25,621 nt of DNA from Mageeibacillus sp. UBA5770 (GCA_002418705.1 DIEQ01000084.1:1-25621), one strand, 5' to 3'; counted from the first letter of the stretch, positions 15,408 to 23,681 are shown. Notes: a model not told the origin generated them from the sequence alone. Program-made: numbers and translations.

Positions 15408-16439
15408 TTGTCAGTCACATTGGTTATTGTTGTAGCTCTTTTGCTTGGCGTCATTTTTGTCAACGGTTGGACGGATGCTCCAAACGCAATTGCCACAGCT
15501 GTTTCAACCCGCGTTATGAGCCCTTCCACAGCGGTCAAAATGGCGGTTGTACTTAATTTCCTCGGCGCGCTTTTTATGACACTAATAAATACCAAAGTTG
15601 CGCAGACCTTAAGCACGATGGTTGATTTTACCAAAGGTAATTTTACCCATTCGGACATTCTGGTAGTACTTGCGGCTTCTATGTTTTCTATTGTTATCTG
15701 GGCAACCGCTGCGTGGTATTTTGGAATACCTACCAGTGAGAGTCACGCCCTCATTGCCGGTGTAACGGGCGGAGCCATTGCACTCGGTAATTTTTCTGCT
15801 GTCAATGGCGGTGCATGGACCAAGGTTCTTCTGGGACTTGTTTTCTCATCTGTGATTGGATTTGGTTCTGGATTTGTCATTACACGCATTGTTGAATTTC
15901 TCTTTAAAAGAGTCCGTCGGACAACTACCAATAAAATATTCAATGTCGGACAAGCCGTATCTGCCGGCATGATGGCTTTCATGCACGGGGCACAGGACGG
16001 TCAGAAATTCATGGGTGTCTTCTTGCTGGGAATATATTATTACAACACAGCCTGGGTCGCGGGATCACCGGAAACCAGCTTTGTAATTCCTTTCTGGCTT
16101 ATTGTTTTATGTTCTCTCACAATGGGCATCGGCACATCTGTCGGTGGTTATAAGATTATCAAGGCAGTCGGGATGGATATGGTAAAATTGGAAAAATACC
16201 AGGGATTTTCTGCTGATTTTGCTGCCTCGCTCTGCCTTCTGTTTGCATCACTTACAGGTGTTCCGGTAAGCACGACCCATATGAAGACAACGGCCATCAT
16301 GGGAGTAGGTGCATCCAAACGTGTAAGCAATGTTAACTGGGGTGTTGCAAAAGATATGGTTGCCGCATGGGTATTAACTTTTCCAGGCTGCGGATTAATT
16401 GCATTTTTAATGTCTAAGTTGTTTCTGAGGATTTTTTGA
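15408..16439 (+). CDS. pit: Inorganic phosphate transporter, PiT family
   Basis: A 343-residue membrane protein of the PiT/PHO4 family (PF01384), usual bacterial length, which imports phosphate (often as metal phosphate) using the ion gradient. The two inverted halves are visible: GWTDAPNAIAT (20-30) and HGAQDGQKFMG (193-203) are the paired signatures, and GIPTSESHALIAG (106-118) matches GVPVSTTHMKTTA in the second half. The first signature departs from the common GANDxxNA form. The start is TTG 15408, with AAAGGGTG about eight bases upstream; the in-frame GTG at 15369 lies within the leader hairpin and has no ribosome site. The DUF47 gene follows after 27 bases, the usual partner of this family. 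Confidence 0.93.
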   Translation: MSVTLVIVVALLLGVIFVNGWTDAPNAIATAVSTRVMSPSTAVKMAVVLNFLGALFMTLINTKVAQTLSTMVDFTKGNFTHSDILVVLAASMFSIVIWATAAWYFGIPTSESHALIAGVTGGAIALGNFSAVNGGAWTKVLLGLVFSSVIGFGSGFVITRIVEFLFKRVRRTTTNKIFNVGQAVSAGMMAFMHGAQDGQKFMGVFLLGIYYYNTAWVAGSPETSFVIPFWLIVLCSLTMGIGTSVGGYKIIKAVGMDMVKLEKYQGFSADFAASLCLLFASLTGVPVSTTHMKTTAIMGVGASKRVSNVNWGVAKDMVAAWVLTFPGCGLIAFLMSKLFLRIF

Positions 16440-16466
16440 ATTTTCTAAGTATAAGTGAGGGAAAAT

Positions 16467-17081
16467 ATGAAAAGCAAAGAAGTTGACTATTTTGACCTGT
16501 TTATCAAGGCTGCATCTATCTGTAACCGCGCAGCGGAAGGGCTCGATGAGCTCATGGATAATTTGGCGGATGCCAAAGAGAAGTCATTAGCCATACACCA
16601 GATCGAACATGACGGTGATGAGCTGTACCATGTGCTTTATCATCATCTGAACCGTTCGTTCATTACCCCGATCGAACGTGAAGATATTCTCGAAATAGCC
16701 CGCAACATTGAAGATACAATCGACACGATTGATGAAGTATCGATCATGATGGATATGCTTTCCGTCCATGCTGTCCGTCAACCGGCTAAAGAGCTGGTAA
16801 ACCTTATTACAAAGGGCTGTTCAGCACTTGTTGCAGCAACGATCGAGTTCAAAAGCTTCAAAAAGTCTAAGGAACTTCCCAAGCTCCTTGTCGAAATTAA
16901 CCATATTGAAGAAGAAGGCGATATACTTTATCAGCGTGCAATGAAGGATCTTTTTTCAACGGAGACAAATGCAATCGAAGTTATCAAGTGGCAGAATATC
17001 TTCAATTCACTTGAAGACGTTCTTGATGCCTGTGAAAATGTTGCGGATGTCATGGAAGGCGTCATCGTAAAAAACAGCTAA
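16467..17081 (+). CDS. DUF47 / PhoU-like phosphate transport regulator
   Basis: A 204-residue all-helical protein of the DUF47 (PF01865, YkaA/TIGR00153-like) family, related to PhoU. Repeated acidic motifs such as EHDGDELYH and NHIEEEGDILY, one in each half, match the metal-binding E/DxxxD repeats of PhoU-like proteins. These proteins are encoded next to PiT transporters and are thought to control their activity. ATG 16467 is chosen because GTGAGGGA at 16455-16462 is its ribosome site; the GTG within that site is not the start. The gene ends 22 bases before a strong terminator. Confidence 0.9.
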   Translation: MKSKEVDYFDLFIKAASICNRAAEGLDELMDNLADAKEKSLAIHQIEHDGDELYHVLYHHLNRSFITPIEREDILEIARNIEDTIDTIDEVSIMMDMLSVHAVRQPAKELVNLITKGCSALVAATIEFKSFKKSKELPKLLVEINHIEEEGDILYQRAMKDLFSTETNAIEVIKWQNIFNSLEDVLDACENVADVMEGVIVKNS

Positions 17082-17102
17082 GAATAAACACCCGTTATGG
17101 TC

Positions 17103-17132
17103 ATATAAAAAGCACCCGGCGGGTGCTTTTTT
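17103..17132 (+). terminator. Bidirectional terminator between convergent operons
   Basis: AAAAGCACCC (17108-17117) pairs with GGGTGCTTTT (17121-17130) around GGC. On the plus strand it ends in T17127-T17132, closing the pit operon; on the minus strand the complement gives a T-rich tail through 17103. It starts 21 bases after the DUF47 stop and lies 3 bases beyond the glycosyltransferase stop, so it serves both. Confidence 0.92.
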
Positions 17133-17135
17133 GCG

Positions 17136-17888
17136 TTATTCGCGCATGCTTTTTCGAATCTGCCGAAAATCTTTGATAGCCTGCCGTCCGATTGCAACAA
17201 TTTTCTTGAAGTTAATTGAGTTTTTGCCACCCTGTCTTGGCCGGAAAGTAATGGGGAGGAATAGTACATCCTCTTTAGCATCAATCATAAGTACGGTCAG
17301 AAGTACATTGGAGAGATTGAAGTCTTTGGGGATTTTCGGAATGTACCGGGCGAGTGTCGCTTTATTTATGAGTCGGAATGGTGTGTTGGCATCAGCTACA
17401 TTTATGCCGAAAATGATACGAAGTACAATTTTTAAGACCTTTGTGACAAATACGCGTGAAAGCCCGTCCTGCCTGTGACTGCGGTAACCGATGACAGCAG
17501 CATGTTCGCGGCGCTTCTCCCAAAAGGCATTAAATTCAGACGGCAGTGTCTGACCGTCGCTGTCTGTCTGGAAAATATAGTCGGCATTCTCCCGTAATGC
17601 AAACTGGTATCCATACAGAACGGTTGATCCATGTCCCCCGTTCTTTTTTGATAATGGAAGCAGAAAAGAGAGTTCTTCGGCAAGGCTCTGAAGCTTCTCT
17701 TCAGTATGATCCTTGCTGCCGTCGTTAATGATAACAAGCTTTGACCGGTTGCCGATCTTTTCGACAATCTGATGCCATTCACGTGCAACGGTGTCGATGT
17801 TCATCTCTTCATTATAAGCAGGGATTATAATATAAAGATTATCCCCGGATACAGATTCATTTGTATGACCCAATGAGTTTTCAATCAT
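17136..17888 (-). CDS. Family 2 glycosyltransferase
   Basis: A 250-residue GT-A fold protein of GT2 (PF00535), close in form to polyprenyl-phosphate sugar transferases such as DPM1-like proteins but without membrane helices. IPAYNEEMN (22-30) and INDGSKDHT (54-62) bind the nucleotide, and TDSDGQ (108-113) supplies the metal-binding DxD-type motif. A basic C-terminus may contact membrane phosphate. The start ATG at 17888 is read from GGGAGG (17896-17901) seven bases away; a longer reading from TTG 17903 would begin inside the ribosome site. It follows the UDP-galactopyranose mutase gene by 23 bases, so it probably acts on a galactofuranose-containing glycan, though its donor and acceptor are not known. 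Confidence 0.87.
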   Translation of the reverse strand: MIENSLGHTNESVSGDNLYIIIPAYNEEMNIDTVAREWHQIVEKIGNRSKLVIINDGSKDHTEEKLQSLAEELSFLLPLSKKNGGHGSTVLYGYQFALRENADYIFQTDSDGQTLPSEFNAFWEKRREHAAVIGYRSHRQDGLSRVFVTKVLKIVLRIIFGINVADANTPFRLINKATLARYIPKIPKDFNLSNVLLTVLMIDAKEDVLFLPITFRPRQGGKNSINFKKIVAIGRQAIKDFRQIRKSMRE

Positions 17889-17911
17889 TTTGATACCTCC
17901 CAAGTCCTGAA

Positions 17912-19090
17912 TTATATTTTAGAAGAAAAATCTTTAATTACTTTTGCAGCAACATCAAGGGCTCTTTCTACTGCTGCGTCCATGTTGTAATATCGATACT
18001 CTGCCAGACGTCCGCATAAATAGAGATTATGAAAAGTGCGGCTGCGTTCAAAATATGCCCTGTATCGTTCCTGATTCTCTATTCCTGCAATTGGATAATA
18101 CGGCGGCAGGGATCCGCCAGGCATATATGGCAAAGGATATTCCTTTAGAATGGTCGTATGGGCAGACCGTACCTGCATTGTTATGTGTTTGAATTCCGTG
18201 ATTCTTGTAAATTCTTCGTCATTCGGATAATTTATAACGGATGCAGCCTGATAATAATCAACAGGGTGGTCTTCAAACCGCATTTCAAGACTGCGGTAGG
18301 GAAGAGGTCCGAATGTAAAATGGAACAGCTCATCTGCAGGTCCGCTGTAAATGACCGGTCCTAAGAACGGTTCCCCGTCAAGTGAGATCGTTCTGCTGTC
18401 AATATCAAGGCTGATATGGTCCATCACATCAGCATTAAGAAAAATATGAATGTCTGGATGATTAAGAAGATTTTCAAAAAGAGGTGTATAACCTTCTGCA
18501 GGCATCATTTGAATGGAATCTGAAAAATATCTGTCATCTTCACTTAAAACGACAGGGACCCGGTTAATCACGGATGTGTCAACCTGCGCGGCGGGAACAC
18601 CCCATTGCTTGGCTGTATAATTTACGAATACATTTTCGAAAACAAATTCTCCGAACATGGAGATATCGGGATCATGATGCGATACAAGCTCCGAGACAGA
18701 TACGCGGTCCCTTTCACCGAACGCACCCGTCAGTTTTGTTTTGAGCAGACGGGCAAGATCTTTTGAGAATAGCGCATCAATTGATGTAAAGTTGAACGGT
18801 ATAGGCACCTGGTGTCCTCTGATCATGCCGAGTACCCGGTGGGTATACGGATAGAAAGAGGCGAACCTTCTGAGGTAATCAAAGACTCTCTGAGAATTGG
18901 TATGGAAAATATGAGGGCCGTACATATGAACACGAATGCCGTTTGAGCGGACATATTCATACATATTACCTGCGATATTGCTTCTTTTTTCGTATGCAAG
19001 AACAGAATAACCGGCTTCAGCTAATTCTCTGGCGGCTACGCTGCCTGCAAATCCCAAACCAACGACAAGCGCTGTCTTATTCATATTCAT
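17912..19090 (-). CDS. glf: UDP-galactopyranose mutase
   Basis: A 392-residue flavoenzyme that interconverts UDP-galactopyranose and UDP-galactofuranose, using reduced FAD. The FAD-binding GLGFAG (11-16) is at the N-terminus; the mutase signature GPHIFHT (58-64), NYTAKQWGVP and the C-terminal GRLAEYRYYNMD are all present. Length matches the bacterial family (about 370-395). The first ATG (19090) and the third codon ATG (19084) are both possible; AAAGG at 19095-19099 is 4 and 10 bases from them, so 19084 may be the better start. It is the first gene of a two-gene minus-strand unit with the glycosyltransferase, and is divergent from the amidase gene. Confidence 0.95.
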   Translation of the reverse strand: MNMNKTALVVGLGFAGSVAARELAEAGYSVLAYEKRSNIAGNMYEYVRSNGIRVHMYGPHIFHTNSQRVFDYLRRFASFYPYTHRVLGMIRGHQVPIPFNFTSIDALFSKDLARLLKTKLTGAFGERDRVSVSELVSHHDPDISMFGEFVFENVFVNYTAKQWGVPAAQVDTSVINRVPVVLSEDDRYFSDSIQMMPAEGYTPLFENLLNHPDIHIFLNADVMDHISLDIDSRTISLDGEPFLGPVIYSGPADELFHFTFGPLPYRSLEMRFEDHPVDYYQAASVINYPNDEEFTRITEFKHITMQVRSAHTTILKEYPLPYMPGGSLPPYYPIAGIENQERYRAYFERSRTFHNLYLCGRLAEYRYYNMDAAVERALDVAAKVIKDFSSKI

Positions 19091-19262
19091 CCTGCCTTTG
19101 TCGAAAATATTACATTCAGATTCCTTTGTTCATTTTACCTAACATTCACTTAAAAAACAGCTATTCCTGATAAATCACAAATCGAATTGAAACGTCTTCA
19201 CGTGTACTTTTAATAACAATATATATTTAATCCTGAAAAAATGAAACACGAAAACGTCTCTG

Positions 19263-19271
19263 TGATAGAAT
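19263..19271 (+). promoter_or_regulatory. Possible extended -10 for the amidase gene
   Basis: TG at 19263-19264, A, then TAGAAT (19266-19271) make an extended -10 about 45 bases before the amidase start. No -35 is evident. The 226-base divergent gap (19091-19316) is AT-rich and also holds AAACGTCT twice (19190-19197 and 19252-19259). For the minus-strand glf gene only weak -10-like AT stretches are seen. Confidence 0.3.
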
Positions 19272-19316
19272 AACGATAAGCTTATTCATCTGCCGGAACT
19301 GACTTATGAGGGTTAT

Positions 19317-20351
19317 ATGAAAAAAAACAGACCCAGTCCACGGGATATTGCCCGGAAAAGGCAAGCCATAGCATTTAAAAGTATATTATTCGGCCTGGCG
19401 CTTATAGTCCTCCTGATCGGAATACGATCTGTATATGAGCGTTTAACTTCAGGCGAGGAATCACTTTCTGCTGCCTCGGGTTTGAATTCAGAATTACTGT
19501 CCTCAGGTTCGTCACTGTCTGTTTTGACGGACAGCATTTCTGTGACGCCTGCAAATACACAAGGGAATTCGCCGACCCCGGCCTCCTCAAAGGAAATATC
19601 AGACCAGACAGTTTCCGAGTCAACTCCGGCAACGTCTGCTGCTGCCAAAGAAGAGACAACAGCATCAACAGCTGAGACAGCAGCTTCAACAAAGGCAGCT
19701 TCAGGAAATACGGACGGCGGTGTTCCTGATCTTTCAGGGTATGTTGTTGTTCTCGATCCCGGTCACCAGCTTTATGCTAACAGTGACCAGGAACCGCTTT
19801 CGCCCAATTCTTCCGAAACCAAAGATAAATGTTCTTCCGGAACAGCCGGCGTATCAACGGGGAGGCCGGAATATGAGGTTAATCTGGAAATAGGACTTCG
19901 AATGCATGACTATCTGGAATCCCTTGGCTGTGAAGTGTATATGACAAGAACTTCGAACGATGTCGATGTTTCTAATATTGAACGTGCCAATATAGCCCTC
20001 TCGTACGCTCCTGATGTCTATATACGTCTCCATTGTGACGGTTCAACGAATACCTCATCCAGAGGCGTAGGTGTCTTTGTGGCTGATTCCGGTGCCTTTG
20101 CTGGCTCCCTTGCGGATTGGGGGGACATGCTGGGCAATTGTATTTCAGATGCGACAGGTGCGAACTATCGCGGCTGTAATGCAAGCAGTACATACAGCGG
20201 ACTGAACTGGGCGACCGACATTCCCAGTTTCCTGCTGGAGATGGGCTTCATGTCCAATCCGACTGATGATGAACTTCTTTCTGATCAGGATTATCAACAG
20301 CAGATCTGTGAAGGCGTCGCTGAATTTGTTTCGAAAATGAATCAATTGTAA
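19317..20351 (+). CDS. N-acetylmuramoyl-L-alanine amidase (Amidase_3), membrane-anchored or exported
   Basis: A 344-residue wall hydrolase. A basic cytoplasmic start is followed by a membrane helix or uncleaved signal at about residues 20-37, then a Ser/Thr/Ala-rich linker (about 42-135) typical of exported proteins. The Amidase_3 domain (PF01520, about 140-342) has zinc ligands H150 (DPGH), E185 (EYEVNL) and H239 (RLHCDG) and catalytic E308 (LLEMGF). It cleaves the bond between muramic acid and the stem peptide. An insert with several Ser, Pro and Cys residues (155-183) between the first two zinc ligands is a known variant of clostridial members. The start is supported by GAGGG seven bases upstream. 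It stands alone; tmRNA follows. Confidence 0.93.
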   Translation: MKKNRPSPRDIARKRQAIAFKSILFGLALIVLLIGIRSVYERLTSGEESLSAASGLNSELLSSGSSLSVLTDSISVTPANTQGNSPTPASSKEISDQTVSESTPATSAAAKEETTASTAETAASTKAASGNTDGGVPDLSGYVVVLDPGHQLYANSDQEPLSPNSSETKDKCSSGTAGVSTGRPEYEVNLEIGLRMHDYLESLGCEVYMTRTSNDVDVSNIERANIALSYAPDVYIRLHCDGSTNTSSRGVGVFVADSGAFAGSLADWGDMLGNCISDATGANYRGCNASSTYSGLNWATDIPSFLLEMGFMSNPTDDELLSDQDYQQQICEGVAEFVSKMNQL

Positions 20352-20386
20352 GGCCGGTGCCCCTGCTTCCTGTGAGACCGCAGCCC

Positions 20387-20415
20387 TTGCATCATAACCC
20401 GTTCTCTGGCATACT
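20387..20415 (+). promoter_or_regulatory. Candidate promoter for ssrA
   Basis: TTGCAT (20387-20392) and CATACT (20410-20415) are 17 bases apart, and TGG at 20407-20409 makes an extended -10. Transcription would start about 13 bases before the mature tmRNA end, consistent with RNase P removal of a short leader. Other AT-rich hexamers nearby (20412-20422) could also act as the -10. Confidence 0.45.
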
Positions 20416-20434
20416 ATATATTAGCTCAAGACAT

Positions 20435-20815
20435 GGGGGCGTACTGGTTTCGACGGGGTTGTTGGGACTGGGAAAGCGGGTAGAGGATTCTCGTTGGCCT
20501 CTTAAAAAAACGGGATAGCAAGTAATTGCAAACAATAATACACAACTCGTAGCTGCTTAATCAGCCACGCATCTCTCCGTCCGATCTGCTGGACGGGTCA
20601 GAGATGTCAGATAGCAGACCTTACCTATCGGCAGGTTAAATTGGTAAACGCCGCACAATAAGCTTTGATGGTGCGATGTACTTATGAAGCTACCGGACGT
20701 TGCAGCCTGTCAGCGGGCTCGCTCCAGAGGGGAATACTCTAATCACTGACTGCACCCGGAGATGTCCCAGAGGATATGGTTTCGGACAGGAGTTCGATTC
20801 TCCTCGCCTCCACCA
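20435..20815 (+). ncRNA. ssrA: Transfer-messenger RNA (tmRNA)
   Basis: A 381-base one-piece tmRNA. The 5' end GGGGGCG pairs with CGCCTCC at 20805-20811 (one G-U), and CCA is encoded at 20813-20815. The conserved ACTGGTTTCGACGGGG follows the 5' acceptor strand, and the T arm AGGAGTTCGATTCTCCT lies near the 3' end. The tag reading frame runs from GCA at 20528 to the TAA at 20558-20560 and codes for ANNNTQLVAA, ending in the expected small hydrophobic degron residues. The middle contains paired segments expected of pseudoknots, for example CATCTCT with AGAGATG around 20570-20606. It rescues stalled ribosomes with SmpB, whose gene is not in the window. Confidence 0.97.
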
Positions 20816-20823
20816 CATGCAAT

Positions 20824-20861
20824 GCCTGCCTGTTTATTATAAACAGGCGGGCGTTTTTTTT
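20824..20861 (+). terminator. Rho-independent terminator of ssrA
   Basis: A 13-base-pair stem (20824-20836 with 20840-20852, one G-U pair) with a three-base loop is followed by eight T residues (20854-20861). It begins 9 bases after the tmRNA CCA. Confidence 0.95.
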
Positions 20862-20946
20862 GTTCAATATGACAGAATCTCAATCATGAATTTCGAAAAT
20901 GAAATAATTACATTGTCAGATTTGAACCATAAACGTGTGCTGTTTA

Positions 20947-20967
20947 TGGAACATTCCAGCATATAAT
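20947..20967 (+). promoter_or_regulatory. Operator-like palindrome at a -10 element upstream of the glycosidase
   Basis: TGGAA-CA-TTCCA (20947-20958) is a perfect inverted repeat that ends four bases before TATAAT (20962-20967). A repressor bound there would cover the promoter spacer. No good -35 is present, which would fit an activator-dependent or weak promoter. The rest of the gap to 21057 is AT-rich with no other gene. Confidence 0.35.
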
Positions 20968-21057
20968 TACTTGTAAATATATATAAAAAGAAATACAATT
21001 AATTCAAATTATTAACTCATCTTATGTCATTTGTTTAATAGTCAGTGGAGGAGTCAG

Positions 21058-23475
21058 ATGTGTAAGGATTTTCGTGAACTGATCGGAATGATGACACTCG
21101 AAGAGAAGGCTTCTCTTTGCTCCGGTCTGGACTATTGGCATACAAAACCGATTGAACGTCTTAATATTCCGGGTATCCTGGTAACGGACGGTCCTCATGG
21201 GATTCGCAGGCAGCCTGGAGAATCCGGCGGGGCGGGGATAGGGCAAAGCAGGGAGGCTACATGTTTTCCCACAGCCTGTACTACGGCATGTTCCTTTGAC
21301 CGTGATTTATTATTTGAAATGGGCGAAGCACTTGCAATGGAGTGCATTGACCAGGAGGTATCCGTTTTACTCGGTCCAGGTGCAAATATTAAAAGATCTC
21401 CTTTATGCGGCAGAAATTTTGAATATATTTCTGAGGATCCATTTGTCACCGGAGAACTTGCGGCGGCTATCATATCCGGAATTCAAAGCAAACACATAGG
21501 CACCTCTCTGAAGCATTTTGCCGCAAACAGCCAGGAGAAAGCCCGTATGGTGTCAAATTCAATAGTTGATGAACGGGCTTTACGTGAAATATATCTGGCT
21601 GGTTTTGAGAAAGCCGTTAAGAAAGCAGCTCCATGGACTTTAATGTCTTCCTATAATCTGGTTAATGGCACATATGCAGGTGAGAATAAAGAACTTCTTA
21701 CTGATATTCTTAGAAACGAATGGGGATTCGACGGAGTTGTCATGTCTGACTGGGGCGCCGTAAATGAACGTGCAGCAGCGCTTTCTGCCGGTCTTGAACT
21801 CGAGATGCCGCCGTCCGGCGGGATAAATGACAGACGGATCGCAGAAGCAGTCAAAAATGGCAGCCTGTCTCAAGATATCCTGGATATGGCAGTCCTGAGG
21901 ATGATGGATTTAATTTTCAGGACAAAGAATAATCAGAGTTCTGCTGAGCAGCTTTATGAAAAGAATAATGAACTTGCCCGTAGAATTGCTGTTGAATCAG
22001 CTGTACTTTTGAAAAATGACGGGATGCTGCCTGCCTCACGGAAACAGAATATTGCTGTAATCGGAGCTTTTGCCAGATATACCCGATATCAGGGGAGCGG
22101 AAGTTCAAAGATAAATCCAACACAGGTATCAAGTGTCTATGATGCATTTACTGCTGGAGGCATACCATTTGAATATGCAGATGGATATCAGCTTTCTGAA
22201 GATGAAACTGACATAGAACTGCTAAATCATGCCGTTTCAGTATCTCAGGGAAAAGATATCGTTTTTATTTTTGCAGGCCTGCCCGAAGAATTTGAATCGG
22301 AAGGATTTGACAGGACTCACATTAACCTTCCTGCCAGTCAAAATAATCTTATTTCAGAAGTAGCCGGTGTAAATCCCAATGTTGCAGTCATCCTGTTCGG
22401 AGGATCTCCCTGCGCAATGCCTTGGATCTCTGCAGTGAAATCTGTATTGCTCTGTTATTTGCCCGGACAGGCTGCAGGACAGGCGGCTTATGACCTTCTC
22501 TTCGGGAAAGCGGTGCCCTGCGGGAAGCTGGCAGAGACATTTCCTGTTTTCCTGTCTGATAATCCGAGTTACCCATACTTTGGCGGTCCGAAGAATATTG
22601 AATACCGGGAGAGCATTTTTGTCGGATACCGCTATTATGATGCTTCTAATAAAGAGGTTCTTTTCCCGTTTGGGTTTGGACTTTCCTATTCTTCGTTCGC
22701 TTATCGGAATCTCACCCTGAGCAGCAAAGAGATTCTTGATTCTGACACACTTTCTGTAACTTTAGATGTTGAGAATACCGGAGATTATGATGCCCGTGAA
22801 ATCGTTCAGCTTTATGTTGAGCCGCCTGAATCCAAAATATATAAAGCAAAAAAGGAACTAAGGGGATTTGCTAAAATAAACCTTGCAAAAGGGGAGACCG
22901 GAAAAGTATCATTTACCCTGGATAAAAGATCTTTTGCATATTTCAATATCAATATTCAGGACTGGCATGTGGAAAGCGGAACATATAAGATTCACGCAGC
23001 AGCTTCATCAAGAGACATTCGCCTGACCGCAGACGTTGATGTAACATCAACAGCAGGGAATGTGTCCGTGCCGGATTATCACAGGACCGCTCCTTCCTAT
23101 TATTCACTTGAGAACAGCAGCCTTGTAATTCCGCAGCAGCAATTTGAAGCAGTATACGGGACAAAGATGCCGGTACCTTTACCTGTAAAAAGAGGATACT
23201 ATCATGTGAATTCGACACTTTCTGATATTAGAAAATCTTTTATCGGAAGGTATTTTGCCAATACAATTCACAGGAGATTTACTGCACAATATTCTGCTGA
23301 TTCAAGCCCGGATGAGATGCGGATGATGGAAGCTATGTTTGAGGATATGCCACTGCGGGGAATTGTTAATTTTTCAGGCGGTGAAATCGGATTTGCTTCA
23401 CTTAACGGGCTTATAAAGATTATGAACGGTCATTTGATCAGCGGAATTATGCCATTTATATATGGACGGGAATGA
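21058..23475 (+). CDS. Family 3 glycoside hydrolase (beta-glucosidase-like)
   Basis: An 805-residue GH3 enzyme with no signal peptide, so probably cytosolic, acting on imported oligosaccharides or glycosides. The N-terminal TIM-barrel domain includes DGPHGIR (44-50), KHFAANSQE (152-160) and the nucleophile D231 in VVMSDWGA. The second alpha/beta domain (about 310-540) contains EFESEGFDR (411-419), where one of the glutamates is the likely acid/base, and ends with FPFGFGLSY. A fibronectin-III-like domain follows (about 565-662). The last 135 residues are an extra tail not covered by these domains. The start ATG 21058 follows GGAGGAG (21047-21053); a TTG at 21031 lacks a ribosome site. The natural substrate cannot be read from the sequence; beta-glucoside or beta-xyloside cleavage is most usual. 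The gene is alone. Confidence 0.93.
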   Translation: MCKDFRELIGMMTLEEKASLCSGLDYWHTKPIERLNIPGILVTDGPHGIRRQPGESGGAGIGQSREATCFPTACTTACSFDRDLLFEMGEALAMECIDQEVSVLLGPGANIKRSPLCGRNFEYISEDPFVTGELAAAIISGIQSKHIGTSLKHFAANSQEKARMVSNSIVDERALREIYLAGFEKAVKKAAPWTLMSSYNLVNGTYAGENKELLTDILRNEWGFDGVVMSDWGAVNERAAALSAGLELEMPPSGGINDRRIAEAVKNGSLSQDILDMAVLRMMDLIFRTKNNQSSAEQLYEKNNELARRIAVESAVLLKNDGMLPASRKQNIAVIGAFARYTRYQGSGSSKINPTQVSSVYDAFTAGGIPFEYADGYQLSEDETDIELLNHAVSVSQGKDIVFIFAGLPEEFESEGFDRTHINLPASQNNLISEVAGVNPNVAVILFGGSPCAMPWISAVKSVLLCYLPGQAAGQAAYDLLFGKAVPCGKLAETFPVFLSDNPSYPYFGGPKNIEYRESIFVGYRYYDASNKEVLFPFGFGLSYSSFAYRNLTLSSKEILDSDTLSVTLDVENTGDYDAREIVQLYVEPPESKIYKAKKELRGFAKINLAKGETGKVSFTLDKRSFAYFNINIQDWHVESGTYKIHAAASSRDIRLTADVDVTSTAGNVSVPDYHRTAPSYYSLENSSLVIPQQQFEAVYGTKMPVPLPVKRGYYHVNSTLSDIRKSFIGRYFANTIHRRFTAQYSADSSPDEMRMMEAMFEDMPLRGIVNFSGGEIGFASLNGLIKIMNGHLISGIMPFIYGRE

Positions 23476-23497
23476 ATCTTCATTAAGCTCAATTATT

Positions 23498-23512
23498 AAA
23501 TGAGAATCATTT
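23498..23512 (+). terminator. Weak hairpin after the glycosidase gene
   Basis: AAATGA (23498-23503) pairs with TCATTT (23507-23512), with some T residues after. The stem is short and A-T rich; it is at best a weak terminator. A stronger palindrome, TGTGCA-ATA-TGCACA at 23525-23539, lies just beyond and is followed by a run of A, not T. Confidence 0.25.
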
Positions 23513-23524
23513 GTCTATTTTATA

Positions 23525-23539
23525 TGTGCAATATGCACA
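23525..23539. repeat. Perfect inverted repeat upstream of the pyrophosphatase gene
   Basis: TGTGCA and TGCACA flank ATA in the gap 23476-23707. It could be a regulator site or part of a terminator for the glycosidase. The same gap also has a -10-like TATAGA (23613-23618) without a clear -35. Confidence 0.35.
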
Positions 23540-23659
23540 AAAAGCATGTCGTTATTTATATCTCAAAATGTAAAATCGTCAGTGCTTTTATTTTATTTTA
23601 TGGTATCTTTACTATAGATGCATTTGGGTTTGTTTTTTTTGCATCGAAGAACATTGGCT

Positions 23660-23681
23660 TTCCTGTTTGGCAAGACAGGAA
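23660..23681 (+). promoter_or_regulatory. Leader hairpin before the pyrophosphatase gene
   Basis: TTCCTGT (23660-23666) pairs with ACAGGAA (23675-23681) around an eight-base loop, 12 bases before the AAGGGG ribosome site (23694-23699). No T tract follows, so it is not a terminator; it may stabilise the mRNA or affect translation. Confidence 0.35.
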
